Shown here in pieces: positions 27,314 through 36,607 of a stretch of DNA of 64,000 nucleotides. Source of the stretch: Schleiferilactobacillus perolens DSM 12744. Its GTDB lineage: Bacteria > Bacillota > Bacilli > Lactobacillales > Lactobacillaceae. Within the stretch, counting starts at the first letter, position 1; the number at the start of each line of letters is the position of its first letter. The position numbers and the translations under genes are program-made. The DNA is taken from positions 186,001 through 250,000 of the forward strand of contig NZ_AZEC01000001.1 of NCBI RefSeq assembly GCF_001435585.1, given 5' to 3'. Under the pieces are notes generated by a model. The model did no database searches. It was not told where the DNA came from and was given only the letters and a program-made list of their open reading frames with translations.

Positions 27314-27457
27314 ATGGCTGATTCAAAAACCACCATGTCTGCACGAGAAATCGCTGTGAAACAATTGGCGGAAGAACTGGTGGATTTGCCGAAGAAGAAA
27401 ATCCACAATGCGCAGGAACTGGCTGATTGGTTAAACGACGATAAGGTTTGGAACTGA
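27314..27457 (+). CDS. Small 47-residue hypothetical protein
   Basis: ATG 27314 to TGA 27457 encodes a helical, charged peptide (SAREIAVKQLAEELVDLPKK, then HNAQELADWLNDDKVWN). It sits 31 bases after the AbiEii gene and before a terminator, so it ends that operon. No family recognised; the ribosome site is weak. Confidence 0.4.
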   Translation: MADSKTTMSAREIAVKQLAEELVDLPKKKIHNAQELADWLNDDKVWN

Positions 27458-27500
27458 CAGAACAGTCGCACAATTTACATTAGCTGAAAAAACCTACTTG

Positions 27501-27533
27501 GCGTCACGGACAATGTCTGTGGCGCTATTTTTG
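27501..27533 (+). terminator. Terminator of the accessory island
   Basis: GCGTCACGGACA pairs with TGTCTGTGGCGC with two wobbles, followed by ATTTTTG. Confidence 0.7.
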
Positions 27534-27558
27534 ATTGACGCAGTCTAATTGATACAAC
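27531..27558 (+). promoter_or_regulatory. Promoter of the ABC importer operon
   Basis: TTGATT (27531-27536), 16-base spacer, TACAAC (27553-27558); the leader to the first start is about 180 bases with no recognised riboswitch. Confidence 0.4.
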
Positions 27559-27744
27559 GTGCAACCGTCCCCAAACGTTGTGATTAGGCCCTTTATGGCA
27601 TATTTTCTTTAACCCGCTTTTCCCCACGTAAACTCCCCCGTTACCATCTTGATTCACAACAGTTACAGAATCCCAGCGAAAAATATATATTCCAACCGTA
27701 TCATTAACCTCGTTCACCAGATCAATGAAAACGAGGGAATCATC

Positions 27745-28812
27745 TTGGCTATCATCGAACTCAAACACGTCCGCAAACAATACGACAAGGGCGAAACCAT
27801 ATTCAACGACTTGAACTTATCCATCCAAGAAGGTGACTTCACTGTCATCGTCGGCCCCTCTGGTTGCGGCAAGTCCACCTTGTTGCGTATCATGGCCGGC
27901 TTAGAACAGGTTAGCGGCGGCGAAATCTATATTGCAGACAAACTGGAAAACGATGTTCCCGCCAAGAAGAGGAATATCGCGATGGTGTTTCAAAATTATG
28001 CGTTGTATCCCCACATGACTGTAGCTAAAAATATCGGTTTTGGTCTGAAGATGCGGGGAGCAAAGAAGGCCGTCATTAAAGAAAAGGTGCAAAACGCTGC
28101 CGAAATGCTGGATTTAACAGCGTATCTCGACAAATATCCCGCTGACCTCTCCGGCGGCCAGATGCAGCGGGTGGCATTGGGTCGGGCAATCGTCCGGGAT
28201 TCCAAAATCTATTTGATGGATGAACCCTTATCCAACCTGGACGCTAAGCTGCGGGCCACGATGCGGGTGGAACTCACGAAGCTGCACCGGCAAATGCAGG
28301 CGACGACGGTGTACGTCACCCACGACCAGACGGAAGCGATGACGATGGCCGACCGGATCATTGTTCTGTATGAAGGAGTGATCCAACAGACTGGGACTGC
28401 GGATGAAATCTATACCCATCCGGCCAATACTTTTGTGGCGTCCTTCATTGGGATTCCGCCGATGAATCTCCTCCAGGCTTCCCGTCAGGATGGCGAATTC
28501 TGCCTAGCAGGCCAACCGCTCAATATTAGTAAGGTACCCGCTGATCAAACCGACCTCATTATCGGTTTACGCCCCGAAGATATTTCCCCTACCTTCGACT
28601 CACCGATTGCAATGACTGTGGATGTTGTCGAAAATATGGGCGCCGATCAATACGTTCACGGCACGCTAGGCGCGCAACCGATTGTTTTTCGCGACAGCAG
28701 CCACACTCATTACCATCAAGGTCAATCCGTGGGCCTGCACTTCAATCGGCACATCAGCAACTTCTACGATCCACAAACGACGCAACGGTTGGAGGAAGCA
28801 ACATGGCAATAA
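27745..28812 (+). CDS. ugpC: UgpC/MsmK-type ABC transporter ATPase
   Basis: 355 residues from TTG 27745 (ACGAGGGA six bases upstream; N-terminus then reads MAIIELKHVRKQY as in the family). Walker A is GPSGCGKST, the ABC signature LSGGQMQRVALGRA, Walker B IYLMDEP, followed by the H-loop TVYVTHDQTEAMT and a C-terminal TOBE-like domain (IIGLRPEDI). Energises the importer formed by the next three genes. Its end overlaps the first permease by ten bases. Confidence 0.9.
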   Translation: MAIIELKHVRKQYDKGETIFNDLNLSIQEGDFTVIVGPSGCGKSTLLRIMAGLEQVSGGEIYIADKLENDVPAKKRNIAMVFQNYALYPHMTVAKNIGFGLKMRGAKKAVIKEKVQNAAEMLDLTAYLDKYPADLSGGQMQRVALGRAIVRDSKIYLMDEPLSNLDAKLRATMRVELTKLHRQMQATTVYVTHDQTEAMTMADRIIVLYEGVIQQTGTADEIYTHPANTFVASFIGIPPMNLLQASRQDGEFCLAGQPLNISKVPADQTDLIIGLRPEDISPTFDSPIAMTVDVVENMGADQYVHGTLGAQPIVFRDSSHTHYHQGQSVGLHFNRHISNFYDPQTTQRLEEATWQ

Positions 28813-29675
28813 AACCGAACAAATGGACGTTGCTTCTCTTCCTGGCGATCCCGCTGATTCCGTTGGCCGTGTTCTGGATTTTTCCTTTGTTGGTATCGAT
28901 CTGGCTCAGCTTCACCGACTGGGACTATATCAGCCCGACTTTTCATTATGTGGGCCTGAACAACTACACCCAATTACTCAGCAGCCACGACTTCCAGGCC
29001 GCCGTGGGCCACACATTGTATTACACAGTCTTCAGCGTGATCCCGATCATTGTCATCGGCTTCCTTCTGGCTGTCTTGCTGAACCGCTTGAAGTATACGT
29101 ACAAATTCATTCAGTCACTGCTCTTTGCTCCGTGGGTGACACCCATGATCGGCATGGCGATCGTCTGGTCCTGGATTTTCAACAGCCAAATCGGCCCCCT
29201 TAACCAGGTGCTCCACGCGCTGCATTTGCCCGCACCCCAATGGCTCAGCAACCCCCAGGCCGCCATGTGGACGATCATCATTGTGACGATTTGGAAAAAT
29301 GTCGGGTGGGCGGCCTTGTTTTACGGTGATGCCATCTCCAAGATTCCCCGCAGTTTGTTTGAAGCGGCGGATGTGGAGTCTTTATCCATCTGGCAAAAGA
29401 TCACCCACGTACTGATTCCACTGGTCTCACCGACGACACTATTTTTATTCATCGTCGAAATCCTGGACTGCCTCCAGGCCTACGATCAAATCACGGTGTT
29501 GACCCAGGGCGGTCCCGCCGGAGCGACGCGCACATTGCTTTATTTGTATTACGAGTTAGGCTTCAAACAATTTCAAATGGGTAGTGCCACCGCATTGTCT
29601 ATCGTTATTCTGGTGGTGGCGGCGATCCTGTCGTTCATTGCCATCCGCCTGTCGCGGCATCACGTGTATTACTGA
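28803..29675 (+). CDS. ugpA: ABC sugar/glycerophosphate permease, UgpA-like
   Basis: 290 residues, six membrane segments. The N-terminal helix is preceded by a short basic stretch (KPNKWT), and the EAA loop is visible as YGDAISKIPRSLFEAADVESLSIWQKITHVLIPLVSP. It pairs with the second permease to form the channel of a CUT1-type importer. Confidence 0.9.
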   Translation: MAIKPNKWTLLLFLAIPLIPLAVFWIFPLLVSIWLSFTDWDYISPTFHYVGLNNYTQLLSSHDFQAAVGHTLYYTVFSVIPIIVIGFLLAVLLNRLKYTYKFIQSLLFAPWVTPMIGMAIVWSWIFNSQIGPLNQVLHALHLPAPQWLSNPQAAMWTIIIVTIWKNVGWAALFYGDAISKIPRSLFEAADVESLSIWQKITHVLIPLVSPTTLFLFIVEILDCLQAYDQITVLTQGGPAGATRTLLYLYYELGFKQFQMGSATALSIVILVVAAILSFIAIRLSRHHVYY

Positions 29676-29743
29676 TGATGTTCACACAGGAAGGGAGGTG
29701 ATGGCAGCACATTTTTCAGCACATATTTAAAGGAGGGACATAT

Positions 29744-30580
29744 TTGAAACACATGGAACGTATCCAGCGGCTGGTCATCTTCACGATCTTGCTGCTGTGC
29801 GGTGTGCTGATGGTTTACCCGATGATTTGGATGCTGGTTAGTTCGGTGAAATCCACCAGCGATGTCTTCAGCGATTCGCTGCGTCTGATTCCCACTGCTT
29901 TCCACTGGGAGAACTTTGCCAACGCACTTGCGGCGGCACCATTTCTCACCTATCTATGGAACAGCACCTGGACGACCACGATCATTGTGGTACTGCAGTT
30001 GCTCTTTGCCAGCATGGTGGCTTACGCCTTGACCCAGTTCGAATTCTTTGGCCGCCGCGGTTTGTTCGCCATCATTCTGGGCACGTACATGCTGCCGTCG
30101 GCGACGACGTACATTCCCAGTTACGTGATTTTGGGCAAGCTGAATTTGCTCAACTCGCTCTGGGGTCTGGTCATTTCCAATCTGGCTAATGTCTTTTCAA
30201 TTTTACTGCTCCGGCAGGCTTTTCTCAAAGTCCCTAAAGAAGTGATTGAAGCGGCCCGGTCGGACGGTGCCAGCGAGTGGTCGATTCTGTGGCGCATTGT
30301 GGTGCCGATGAATCGCAACACCTTGCTCAACGCCGCCTTGATCAGCTTCGTGGGCAGCTTTAACGACTATCTTTGGCCATCACTAATCCTCAATGACAAG
30401 CACAACATGGTAATTTCCGTGGGGCTGAACCAATTTTCCAATTCGTTAGGGTCGTTTGAAAAATCATTTCCTATCGTCATGGCCGGCACTGCGCTGGCCG
30501 TGATTCCATTGATCGTGGTCTATGTAATTTTACAACGGTATTTTGTCCACTCGGTGCAGACAGCGAGTGTGAAAGGATAA
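29744..30580 (+). CDS. ugpE: ABC sugar/glycerophosphate permease, UgpE-like
   Basis: 278 residues from TTG 29744, favoured over ATG 29753 because GGAGGG lies six bases before the TTG. Six membrane segments, and the EAA loop is VPKEVIEAARSDGASEWSILWRIVVPM. It is the second half of the membrane channel. Confidence 0.9.
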   Translation: MKHMERIQRLVIFTILLLCGVLMVYPMIWMLVSSVKSTSDVFSDSLRLIPTAFHWENFANALAAAPFLTYLWNSTWTTTIIVVLQLLFASMVAYALTQFEFFGRRGLFAIILGTYMLPSATTYIPSYVILGKLNLLNSLWGLVISNLANVFSILLLRQAFLKVPKEVIEAARSDGASEWSILWRIVVPMNRNTLLNAALISFVGSFNDYLWPSLILNDKHNMVISVGLNQFSNSLGSFEKSFPIVMAGTALAVIPLIVVYVILQRYFVHSVQTASVKG

Positions 30581-30598
30581 TCTGAGGAGGTTATTTCA

Positions 30599-31906
30599 AT
30601 GCAACATGGACATTGGCGGCGTTGGGCCGCTGGTTTAGTGGCAGTCAGCGCGGCCGCCATGGTATTACTCAGCGGCTGCGGCAAGCAAACCGCCGCCCAA
30701 TCGACCAAGAAGGTGCAGATCGAATTTTGGTACGGCTTAGGGTCGGATGCGGGGAAAGAAATGGAGTCAATCATTAGCGACTTCAATAAATCCCAGAATC
30801 AAGTCACGGTCAAAGGGGTTCAGCAGCCAGATTACGATACCACTCGGCAAAAGGTCCAGGCGGGCTTAGCCGCTAAAAAGGCGCCCGCGGTGTTTTTAAC
30901 GGACCCCGGCGTGGTGCAAAACTACGGCGGCAGTAAAGGTGTTTTGCGCGATTTGACGGCTGACGTGCAGGCCAAGAGCTTCAACGCGTCCGACTTGCTG
31001 CCGGTGTTCACCAAAGATAATAAGGTCGATGGCCATTATTACGGTGTTCCGGCATACGGCACCACCCAAATCATTTACTATAACAAGAAGGTATTAGAAA
31101 AAGCCGGCGTAAGCGCCAAGTCCGCATACGCCACCTGGGAAAATGTCGCTGAGGCGGCTGCGACCATTAAGCAAAAGGCCGGTACTCAGAACGGCCACAT
31201 GATCATGTGGGGACCGGACAACTTAGAAGATATGGCCTTGAGCAACGGCGGTTCTTACTTGAGCAAGGATGGTAAGAAGGTCGCGATCGATAGCCAGGCC
31301 TGGATCAGCGCATGGGAATTTGCCCGCAAGCAGATTTGGGACACCAAGAATATGGCGATCATTTCCGGCGGTCAAGGCTGGGCTTACTGGTACAAGACTA
31401 TTGATGCCGTGATGCACAGCCAGGCCGGCAGCTATACCGGTTCATCAGGCGACAAGGCCAACTTGGATTTCTCCTACATTGATGCTGCGGAACAACCCGG
31501 GATGAACGGTCACGAGGCTAAACCGGAAGCCGGTGCGCTGAGCATGGCGCTACCGAAGACGGACACCGATGCTCAAGCCCAAGCCGCTTTCAAGTGGATT
31601 TCTTACTTCTTGAGTAAAAAGGTGCAGGGTCAGTGGTCGATGAAAGTCGGTTACGTTCCGGTGCGCCAGTCCACCAACAATGATCCGGATTACAAGAAGT
31701 ACGTCAGCACGCACCCGTACCAAAACGTAGCCTTTGAACAGGCGAAACACGCCTCCCCGGAGTTCATCGACCCCACTAAGGGCAAGATTACGGATATTTT
31801 GAAAAATGCGGCTGACCAGGTGGAACTGCAAAACAAACCAGCGGCGACTGTCTTGAAAGCCGCTGCCAAACAAGCCCAAGCGGCGCTAGATGCCGTGCAA
31901 AAGTAA
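30599..31906 (+). CDS. ugpB: Extracellular solute-binding lipoprotein, UgpB-like
   Basis: 435 residues. A lipoprotein signal peptide ends in the lipobox LLSGC (Cys27), so the protein is anchored outside the membrane. The mature part follows the cluster B binding fold (VQIEFWYGLGSDAGKEMESI; NGHMIMWGPDNLEDMA; WSMKVGYVPVRQS). Given the PHP phosphoesterase and HAD phosphatase that follow, a glycerophosphodiester or another phosphorylated solute is more likely than a plain sugar. The ligand cannot be proven from sequence. Confidence 0.88.
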   Translation: MQHGHWRRWAAGLVAVSAAAMVLLSGCGKQTAAQSTKKVQIEFWYGLGSDAGKEMESIISDFNKSQNQVTVKGVQQPDYDTTRQKVQAGLAAKKAPAVFLTDPGVVQNYGGSKGVLRDLTADVQAKSFNASDLLPVFTKDNKVDGHYYGVPAYGTTQIIYYNKKVLEKAGVSAKSAYATWENVAEAAATIKQKAGTQNGHMIMWGPDNLEDMALSNGGSYLSKDGKKVAIDSQAWISAWEFARKQIWDTKNMAIISGGQGWAYWYKTIDAVMHSQAGSYTGSSGDKANLDFSYIDAAEQPGMNGHEAKPEAGALSMALPKTDTDAQAQAAFKWISYFLSKKVQGQWSMKVGYVPVRQSTNNDPDYKKYVSTHPYQNVAFEQAKHASPEFIDPTKGKITDILKNAADQVELQNKPAATVLKAAAKQAQAALDAVQK

Positions 31907-31915
31907 GGAGGGTCG

Positions 31916-33307
31916 ATGCGCATGTTACAAGCAACCAAGTATGATCTAAAGTGCCGTCAAGGTTACGGTGTCTTCGAGTTTGATGTCAGTGGGGCGGTTC
32001 GTCAAGTTGCGCTGACATTGGTCAGCCAACAAAGCGATTGGGTGGAAGTGTCATTCGTCCACAACGAGCAGACAGTGGGCCAAACTCTGCTGACCCATCG
32101 CCAAACCGAGCGGGTGGTATTGATCGGCCAAACGATCCCAACGACTTCTCCCACGGTGACACTCCAGGCTGATCTCACTGGTCATTGGCGCCTGGTGTAT
32201 TTCGTCAGCGGCGAAAATGCCAATACCGAACATCTCACGATGACCATGAGCCAGACCAGTGAACTGGTGCGGCGGGACCCAGATAGTGATCGGGATGTGC
32301 TAGTCGATCCGGCTCAGCGATTGGACAAGCAGGGGTGGGTGAAAGGCGATTTTCACACCCACACGATTTATAGCGATGGCAAAATGACGCGCAGTCAAAA
32401 TATTGAAAGTGCGAAAAAGCAGCACTTGGATTTCTTTGTGGCCACCGACCACAATGTGGTAACGGGTTCTTGGCCCAAGGGGAGCGCCATCAGTACTTTT
32501 GCCGGTAGTGAAGTGACCACGCCCTTTGGCCACGCCAATGTGTTGGGCCTCACTGACCGGCCTTACACCGCTGCCAGCTACGTGCAGTTAAACATGGCAG
32601 ATGGGGCCGTCGCCTTTCTTACCCAGTTGGGGGAACACAATTTGTTATCCATCAACCACCCGTTTCTGGGTCCCTGGTCTTGGTCGCTTCCGTTGCCGTT
32701 GCGAGTGTTGGGCGCAATTGAGATACTGAATGATCCCACTTATGCAGATAATGTGCGCGCCACTGACAAGGCGTTGGCCTTCTGGAGCCAGCTCTGGAGT
32801 CACGGCTGGCGGATTGCCGGGATCGGCGGGTCTGACAGCCACATGCTGCCGACAGAAACATACGAGGGCAGCACCCGGCCGTCGCTGTTGGGTGATCCCG
32901 GAACTTTTGTCTATGTTCCGGCATTGACTCGGGAGAATGTGGTGGCCCAGGTCAAAAAAGGGGCGACCATGGTCTCCCGTATCGGCCGCCCAGTATTCAC
33001 TTCCCCGGATCAGGCGGACTTGTTGCCTGGGCAACAATTAGCCGCCACGGTGCATCATTTTGCACTGGCTTTACCCACCGATTTGACCACCGACTACACG
33101 ATTCAATGGTTGTTGGACGGGCAGATCGTAAAATCAGAGAAAGGGCCGGCCAGCACTTATGAATTGGATGTGGCTTCAGGCTATCACTGGTTGCGGGCAG
33201 ATGTCCGGGATGAGGCCGATGTATTGGTGGCCACTTTGACGCCTGTGTATTGGGGCACGAAGACGCCGGACGTGACCACCTTCACCGAGGTGGCGGCGGG
33301 TGCGTAA
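31916..33307 (+). CDS. PHP-domain metallo-phosphoesterase (CehA/McbA family)
   Basis: 463 residues from ATG 31916; ATG 31922 has better spacing to AAGGAGGG and may be the true start. An N-terminal beta-rich domain (about 1-125) precedes the PHP domain, with metal-binding GDFHTHTIYSDG, FFVATDHNVVTG, LLSINHPFLG and IGGSDSHM; a C-terminal beta domain follows. There is no signal peptide, so it acts inside the cell. CehA/McbA members hydrolyse phosphodiester or carbamate bonds. In this operon it should cleave the imported solute, before the HAD phosphatase. Confidence 0.85.
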   Translation: MRMLQATKYDLKCRQGYGVFEFDVSGAVRQVALTLVSQQSDWVEVSFVHNEQTVGQTLLTHRQTERVVLIGQTIPTTSPTVTLQADLTGHWRLVYFVSGENANTEHLTMTMSQTSELVRRDPDSDRDVLVDPAQRLDKQGWVKGDFHTHTIYSDGKMTRSQNIESAKKQHLDFFVATDHNVVTGSWPKGSAISTFAGSEVTTPFGHANVLGLTDRPYTAASYVQLNMADGAVAFLTQLGEHNLLSINHPFLGPWSWSLPLPLRVLGAIEILNDPTYADNVRATDKALAFWSQLWSHGWRIAGIGGSDSHMLPTETYEGSTRPSLLGDPGTFVYVPALTRENVVAQVKKGATMVSRIGRPVFTSPDQADLLPGQQLAATVHHFALALPTDLTTDYTIQWLLDGQIVKSEKGPASTYELDVASGYHWLRADVRDEADVLVATLTPVYWGTKTPDVTTFTEVAAGA

Positions 33308-34010
33308 GGGTGTTTTGTTCGACAAAGATGGGACGCTGTTTGACTTTCAATCACTGTGGGGCAAGGCCATTGCCGACTTTCTCCAAGCGCCGGAATTACA
33401 ATTGGTGAAGCAGCCTGGCCAGTTCCAGCTTGATCTCGGGGTCAACGATGACGGCCGCGTGCGGTCGAATTCGCCGCTGGCGGATGGCACCAACGCGGAT
33501 ATTGCCCTAGTGCTAGTCCAGCATCGACTGTTTCATGGCAGTTTAGAATCAGCAGAACAGTTCGTGGCCAGCTTCTTTCTGCGGTTCCTGCAGCACCATT
33601 TGTCAGATTTAAAACCATTGGGGCCCTTAGCGGACTTGTTTGCTGGTTTGCAGCAAGACGGTTTTGCGGTGGGAGTCGCCACGAGTGATAGTCTGGATGC
33701 CGCGCGGTTGTCCTTAACCCATGCCCAGGCGTTGAGCCAGGTGGACTTCATCGCTACCCCCGACCAGTATCCCAGCAAGCCCGATCCGGCATTGTTATAC
33801 GCCTTTTGTCGAGAACAAAACCTGCATCCCACTGATGTGTTGGTGGTGGGAGATTCACCGGTGGATATGGCGTTAGCGCAACATGCCCGGGCGGGAATCG
33901 GAGTGTTGTCCGGAGTGGGAACGAGGACGGAGTTGGCGACACCTTATGTTTATCCCACGGTGATGGATGTGCCGTATCTGACTGTGTTCCAAGAGAGTTC
34001 CTCCAAGTAA
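33300..34010 (+). CDS. HAD-superfamily phosphatase
   Basis: 236 residues from GTG 33300, overlapping the PHP gene by eight bases. HAD motif I is LFDKDGTLFDF, motif II VATSDS, the lysine motif near YPSKPDPALL and motif IV VVGDSPVDMALAQHA, the arrangement of phosphoglycolate-phosphatase-like enzymes. It probably removes phosphate from the product of the PHP enzyme, completing an uptake and dephosphorylation route. Confidence 0.88.
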   Translation: MRKGVLFDKDGTLFDFQSLWGKAIADFLQAPELQLVKQPGQFQLDLGVNDDGRVRSNSPLADGTNADIALVLVQHRLFHGSLESAEQFVASFFLRFLQHHLSDLKPLGPLADLFAGLQQDGFAVGVATSDSLDAARLSLTHAQALSQVDFIATPDQYPSKPDPALLYAFCREQNLHPTDVLVVGDSPVDMALAQHARAGIGVLSGVGTRTELATPYVYPTVMDVPYLTVFQESSSK

Positions 34011-34024
34011 TTGCACATGACGGG

Positions 34025-34065
34025 AATAGGCATCCGGCCGATGAGAGACGGGTGCCTATTTTTTT
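34025..34065 (+). terminator. Terminator of the ABC importer operon
   Basis: AATAGGCATCCG pairs with CGGGTGCCTATT (one wobble), followed by seven T. Confidence 0.88.
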
Positions 34066-34089
34066 GCGGACGGGAGAAAGGCTTTGCAT

Positions 34090-34323
34090 CTATTTATCAA
34101 ATTCGTGCGAGTCCAGCGCATATTGCAGCATGATATCGACTAAATCAACAATTTTAATACCCTGCTCAAACGAAAGTTTCTTGAGCGTATTATAAGTCGA
34201 TTCCCGAACTTGGACGGGATGTGTCTTTTCGGTTTTAGGCTGAAAAACGCTGCTTTCAAAGTCATCCGACTTTTCCAACCCAGTTAATATTTGCTGCAAG
34301 TAATCTTTAGCCATTGTTTTCAC
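34090..34323 (-). CDS. Ribbon-helix-helix partner of a ParA protein
   Basis: 77 residues. A 35-residue flexible N-terminus is followed by a probable ribbon-helix-helix: HPVQVRESTYNTLKKLSFEQ and GIKIVDLVDIMLQYAL. It overlaps the upstream ParA gene by four bases, the typical order of plasmid partition cassettes of the ParA plus small RHH type (as in delta-omega). It should bind a centromere-like site and stimulate the ATPase; no clear iterated site is seen nearby. Confidence 0.6.
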   Translation of the reverse strand: MKTMAKDYLQQILTGLEKSDDFESSVFQPKTEKTHPVQVRESTYNTLKKLSFEQGIKIVDLVDIMLQYALDSHEFDK

Positions 34324-35099
34324 CCAATTCGTGTCAGTTCTTCATTTAAAACCCGCTGATACATGTCCAAAGCCCGCTGATCCCAAGCTGCTTTAGCACT
34401 AATACCTTCATCGGTAAATACCTTAATTCGTTCCTGGTTCCAGATGACATTGTGCAATACGGCTTGACCAAAACTAGCTCGGGCATCTGTTAAAAATCTT
34501 TGATTGTCTGGTTGAGTTAGGCTGCCACGCGAGAGGAGTGGGACGATGCCTGACACAGTAAATGACGCATCAGACGCTTCACGAAAATCAGCGAGGTGGT
34601 GCGCAGCTTCTGAAAAAAGAGAAAAGGAAGACTTTTGATTTTCTAAAAGCAAGAAGACAAAATTACTGGCGATTAATGCGTTCATGGATAATATATCCCA
34701 CCGAGCGGGCACATCAAGCAGAATATATGAAAATTTCCGATGAATATTCGCGATTAAATTGGTCAATATTCGTCCGGCATCGTCATCGTTTGCCGCAGTG
34801 ACAATTGGCGACCATAAATTTGTTCGCAAACTACCGGGAATAATAGCTAAGTTTTCTTGAACATCAAGAACTTGAGAATTGAGATCGCCATCTTTCAGTC
34901 CCTGGAAAACATTTTTAGAGGTGTCGTTAGCAATCGAAAATGTCTTTTGAATTGCATGGGTTGAAACAGCGCTTGGATCTAAATCAATCAGTAAAACACG
35001 CTCTTTCATCCGGGCGAGTAAATAGGTCTCAAGTGCCGCCATGGTTGATTTACCGGATCCGGCCTTTAGATCAAAGTGTAAAATGACTTTTTGTTCCAC
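34320..35099 (-). CDS. ParA-family partition ATPase
   Basis: 259 residues from GTG 35099 (AAGGAG eight bases away; TTG 35102 is an alternative). Deviant Walker A FDLKAGSGKSTMAA, Walker A' LLIDLDPSA and Walker B YILLDVPARWD identify a short ParA/Soj without an N-terminal DNA-binding domain, as in type Ib partition systems. The gene stands on a chromosomal-looking stretch between an ABC operon and a PTS operon, with no replication initiator in the window, suggesting a plasmid-derived fragment. Confidence 0.8.
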   Translation of the reverse strand: MEQKVILHFDLKAGSGKSTMAALETYLLARMKERVLLIDLDPSAVSTHAIQKTFSIANDTSKNVFQGLKDGDLNSQVLDVQENLAIIPGSLRTNLWSPIVTAANDDDAGRILTNLIANIHRKFSYILLDVPARWDILSMNALIASNFVFLLLENQKSSFSLFSEAAHHLADFREASDASFTVSGIVPLLSRGSLTQPDNQRFLTDARASFGQAVLHNVIWNQERIKVFTDEGISAKAAWDQRALDMYQRVLNEELTRIG

Positions 35100-35236
35100 C
35101 AACGTATCTCCTTACAATGTCTTAGTCCTCGTTACGTCATCTATTCTATCATTATTACCCAGATCACAATGTTCTGGATATCTGGCGCAATACGCAAAAG
35201 GCGGTAACCATATGGGCTGCCGCCAAGCTTTTAACG

Positions 35237-36514
35237 CTAATCTGTATCTAACTTCTGGGTATCGCGGTCGAAAATTCTGAAGAATGGGTAATACCAGGCA
35301 ATAGATAAGAAAATTTCAACGATATTCCAGACTGCTCCTTGCCAACCGGAGATTAGGAATCCGGCAATGATTGGTGGCGTGGTGAACGGAATATTTGTCC
35401 CATTAGCGATTGGCACCCAGCCAACCGCAGTCACTGCCCAACTCAGACTGGCAAAGACGATCGGTGATAACGCAAAGGGAATCATGAGGATCGGGTTCAA
35501 TACAATCGGTAAACCAAAGATCAGTGGTTCATTAATATTGAAGATACTAGGAGCAAAGGCCAGTTTACCCAGTGTCCGCAACTGTTTGGAATGGGCGAAG
35601 TATGTACAAAGGATGGCCAAACCAATGGTAGTTCCGGTGCCGCCAAGCTTAATGTAGTTGGCATCGAACTGCAAGTTCATGATATGCGGCAAAGACTTGC
35701 CAGCTTGAAATGCGGCTTGGTTTTGAGCAGTAAGGGTTAGCCAAATTGGCTGCATCACAGAATTAATGATGCTCGGACCATGTAAGCCGAAGGTGAAGAT
35801 CAAGGCCTCTAAGAACTCGACGACGATTGTTGCACCGTAGGAAGACCCAATTTTCAATAGTGGTGTTTGAATCAGTTTCAAGACAAAACCCTGAAAAGTA
35901 CCAAACTGGGTCAGGGCGAACAACATGCGAATCGACACCGCAATGATCATGATGACCGCACCCGGCAGTAGGGCGGTAAATGAGTTGCTGACCATATCTG
36001 GCACACTGGATGGCATTTGGATTCGCCATCCCTTTTTGATGAAAATACTGAACAGCTTAACAGTTAACAATGTGGCGACAATACTCAGAAAGATACCGCT
36101 AGGGCCAATGGCAGCAACAGGGATTCCTTCCGCTTTGCTCTTATCAAGAATGACTGGATTCAGGATGAAGATGGCAACAAAAGAGAGAATGATCGACTGG
36201 ATGTCATCCACATCCAAACTGCGGGCCATGCTTTTGGCCATGCCGACCACCACGTAGATTACCATGATGTTCATGGTCATATCATAAGGAACACTGAAAA
36301 ATGTTGACCAACCACTACCAAAAAGACGAGTCATAAATTCGGTGTACCCAGGAATTGGCAAGTTGGCAAAAAGCAGGAAAATGGAACCGATGATCAAGAT
36401 TGACGTGGCACCAAAGAAGCCATCACGGACCGCACTGAGATAGATATTCGAATTCAGTTTATCCGCAAACGGATTGAGATATTTTTGAAGCCAGTCAATA
36501 AATTTATTCAGCAT
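35237..36514 (-). CDS. celB: PTS EIIC, lactose/cellobiose family
   Basis: 425 residues with about ten membrane segments and the CelB-type start FIDWLQKYLNPFADKLNSNIYLSAVRDGFFGA. The family loop FNINEPLIFGLPIVLNPILMIPF is near residue 325, and GGTGTTIGLA precedes it. It should work with the IIB encoded divergently at 36666. AGGTGCC after GGAGG precedes ATG 36514. Substrate probably a beta-glycoside; a deoxyribose-phosphate aldolase nearby makes a less usual sugar possible. Confidence 0.88.
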   Translation of the reverse strand: MLNKFIDWLQKYLNPFADKLNSNIYLSAVRDGFFGATSILIIGSIFLLFANLPIPGYTEFMTRLFGSGWSTFFSVPYDMTMNIMVIYVVVGMAKSMARSLDVDDIQSIILSFVAIFILNPVILDKSKAEGIPVAAIGPSGIFLSIVATLLTVKLFSIFIKKGWRIQMPSSVPDMVSNSFTALLPGAVIMIIAVSIRMLFALTQFGTFQGFVLKLIQTPLLKIGSSYGATIVVEFLEALIFTFGLHGPSIINSVMQPIWLTLTAQNQAAFQAGKSLPHIMNLQFDANYIKLGGTGTTIGLAILCTYFAHSKQLRTLGKLAFAPSIFNINEPLIFGLPIVLNPILMIPFALSPIVFASLSWAVTAVGWVPIANGTNIPFTTPPIIAGFLISGWQGAVWNIVEIFLSIAWYYPFFRIFDRDTQKLDTD

Positions 36515-36528
36515 AAGGCACCTCCAAT

Positions 36529-36541
36529 TGCAAACGTTTCA
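36529..36541. promoter_or_regulatory. cre-like site upstream of the IIC gene
   Basis: TGCAAACGTTTCA is palindromic around CG but one base shorter than the usual 14-base cre. Possible catabolite control. Confidence 0.35.
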
Positions 36542-36566
36542 CTCAACAAAGCCCATTATATGCGCT

Positions 36567-36595
36567 TACAAAACCTTGTCAAGAAAAAATTATAA
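36567..36595 (-). promoter_or_regulatory. Promoter of the minus-strand IIC gene
   Basis: Read on the minus strand: TTGACA, 16-base spacer, TATAAT, inside the divergent region between the IIC and IIB genes. Positions are approximate. Confidence 0.6.
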
Positions 36596-36607
36596 ATAAT
36601 TTTTAGG

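Noticed and set aside
27475-27780. 101-residue minus-strand frame upstream of the ABC ATPase
   Set aside because: It covers a terminator, a promoter and the leader of the opposite-strand operon, and shows no family features.
35099-35235. Centromere (parS) repeats upstream of parA
   Set aside because: Only a single ATCACA-like heptad was found, not an iterated array.
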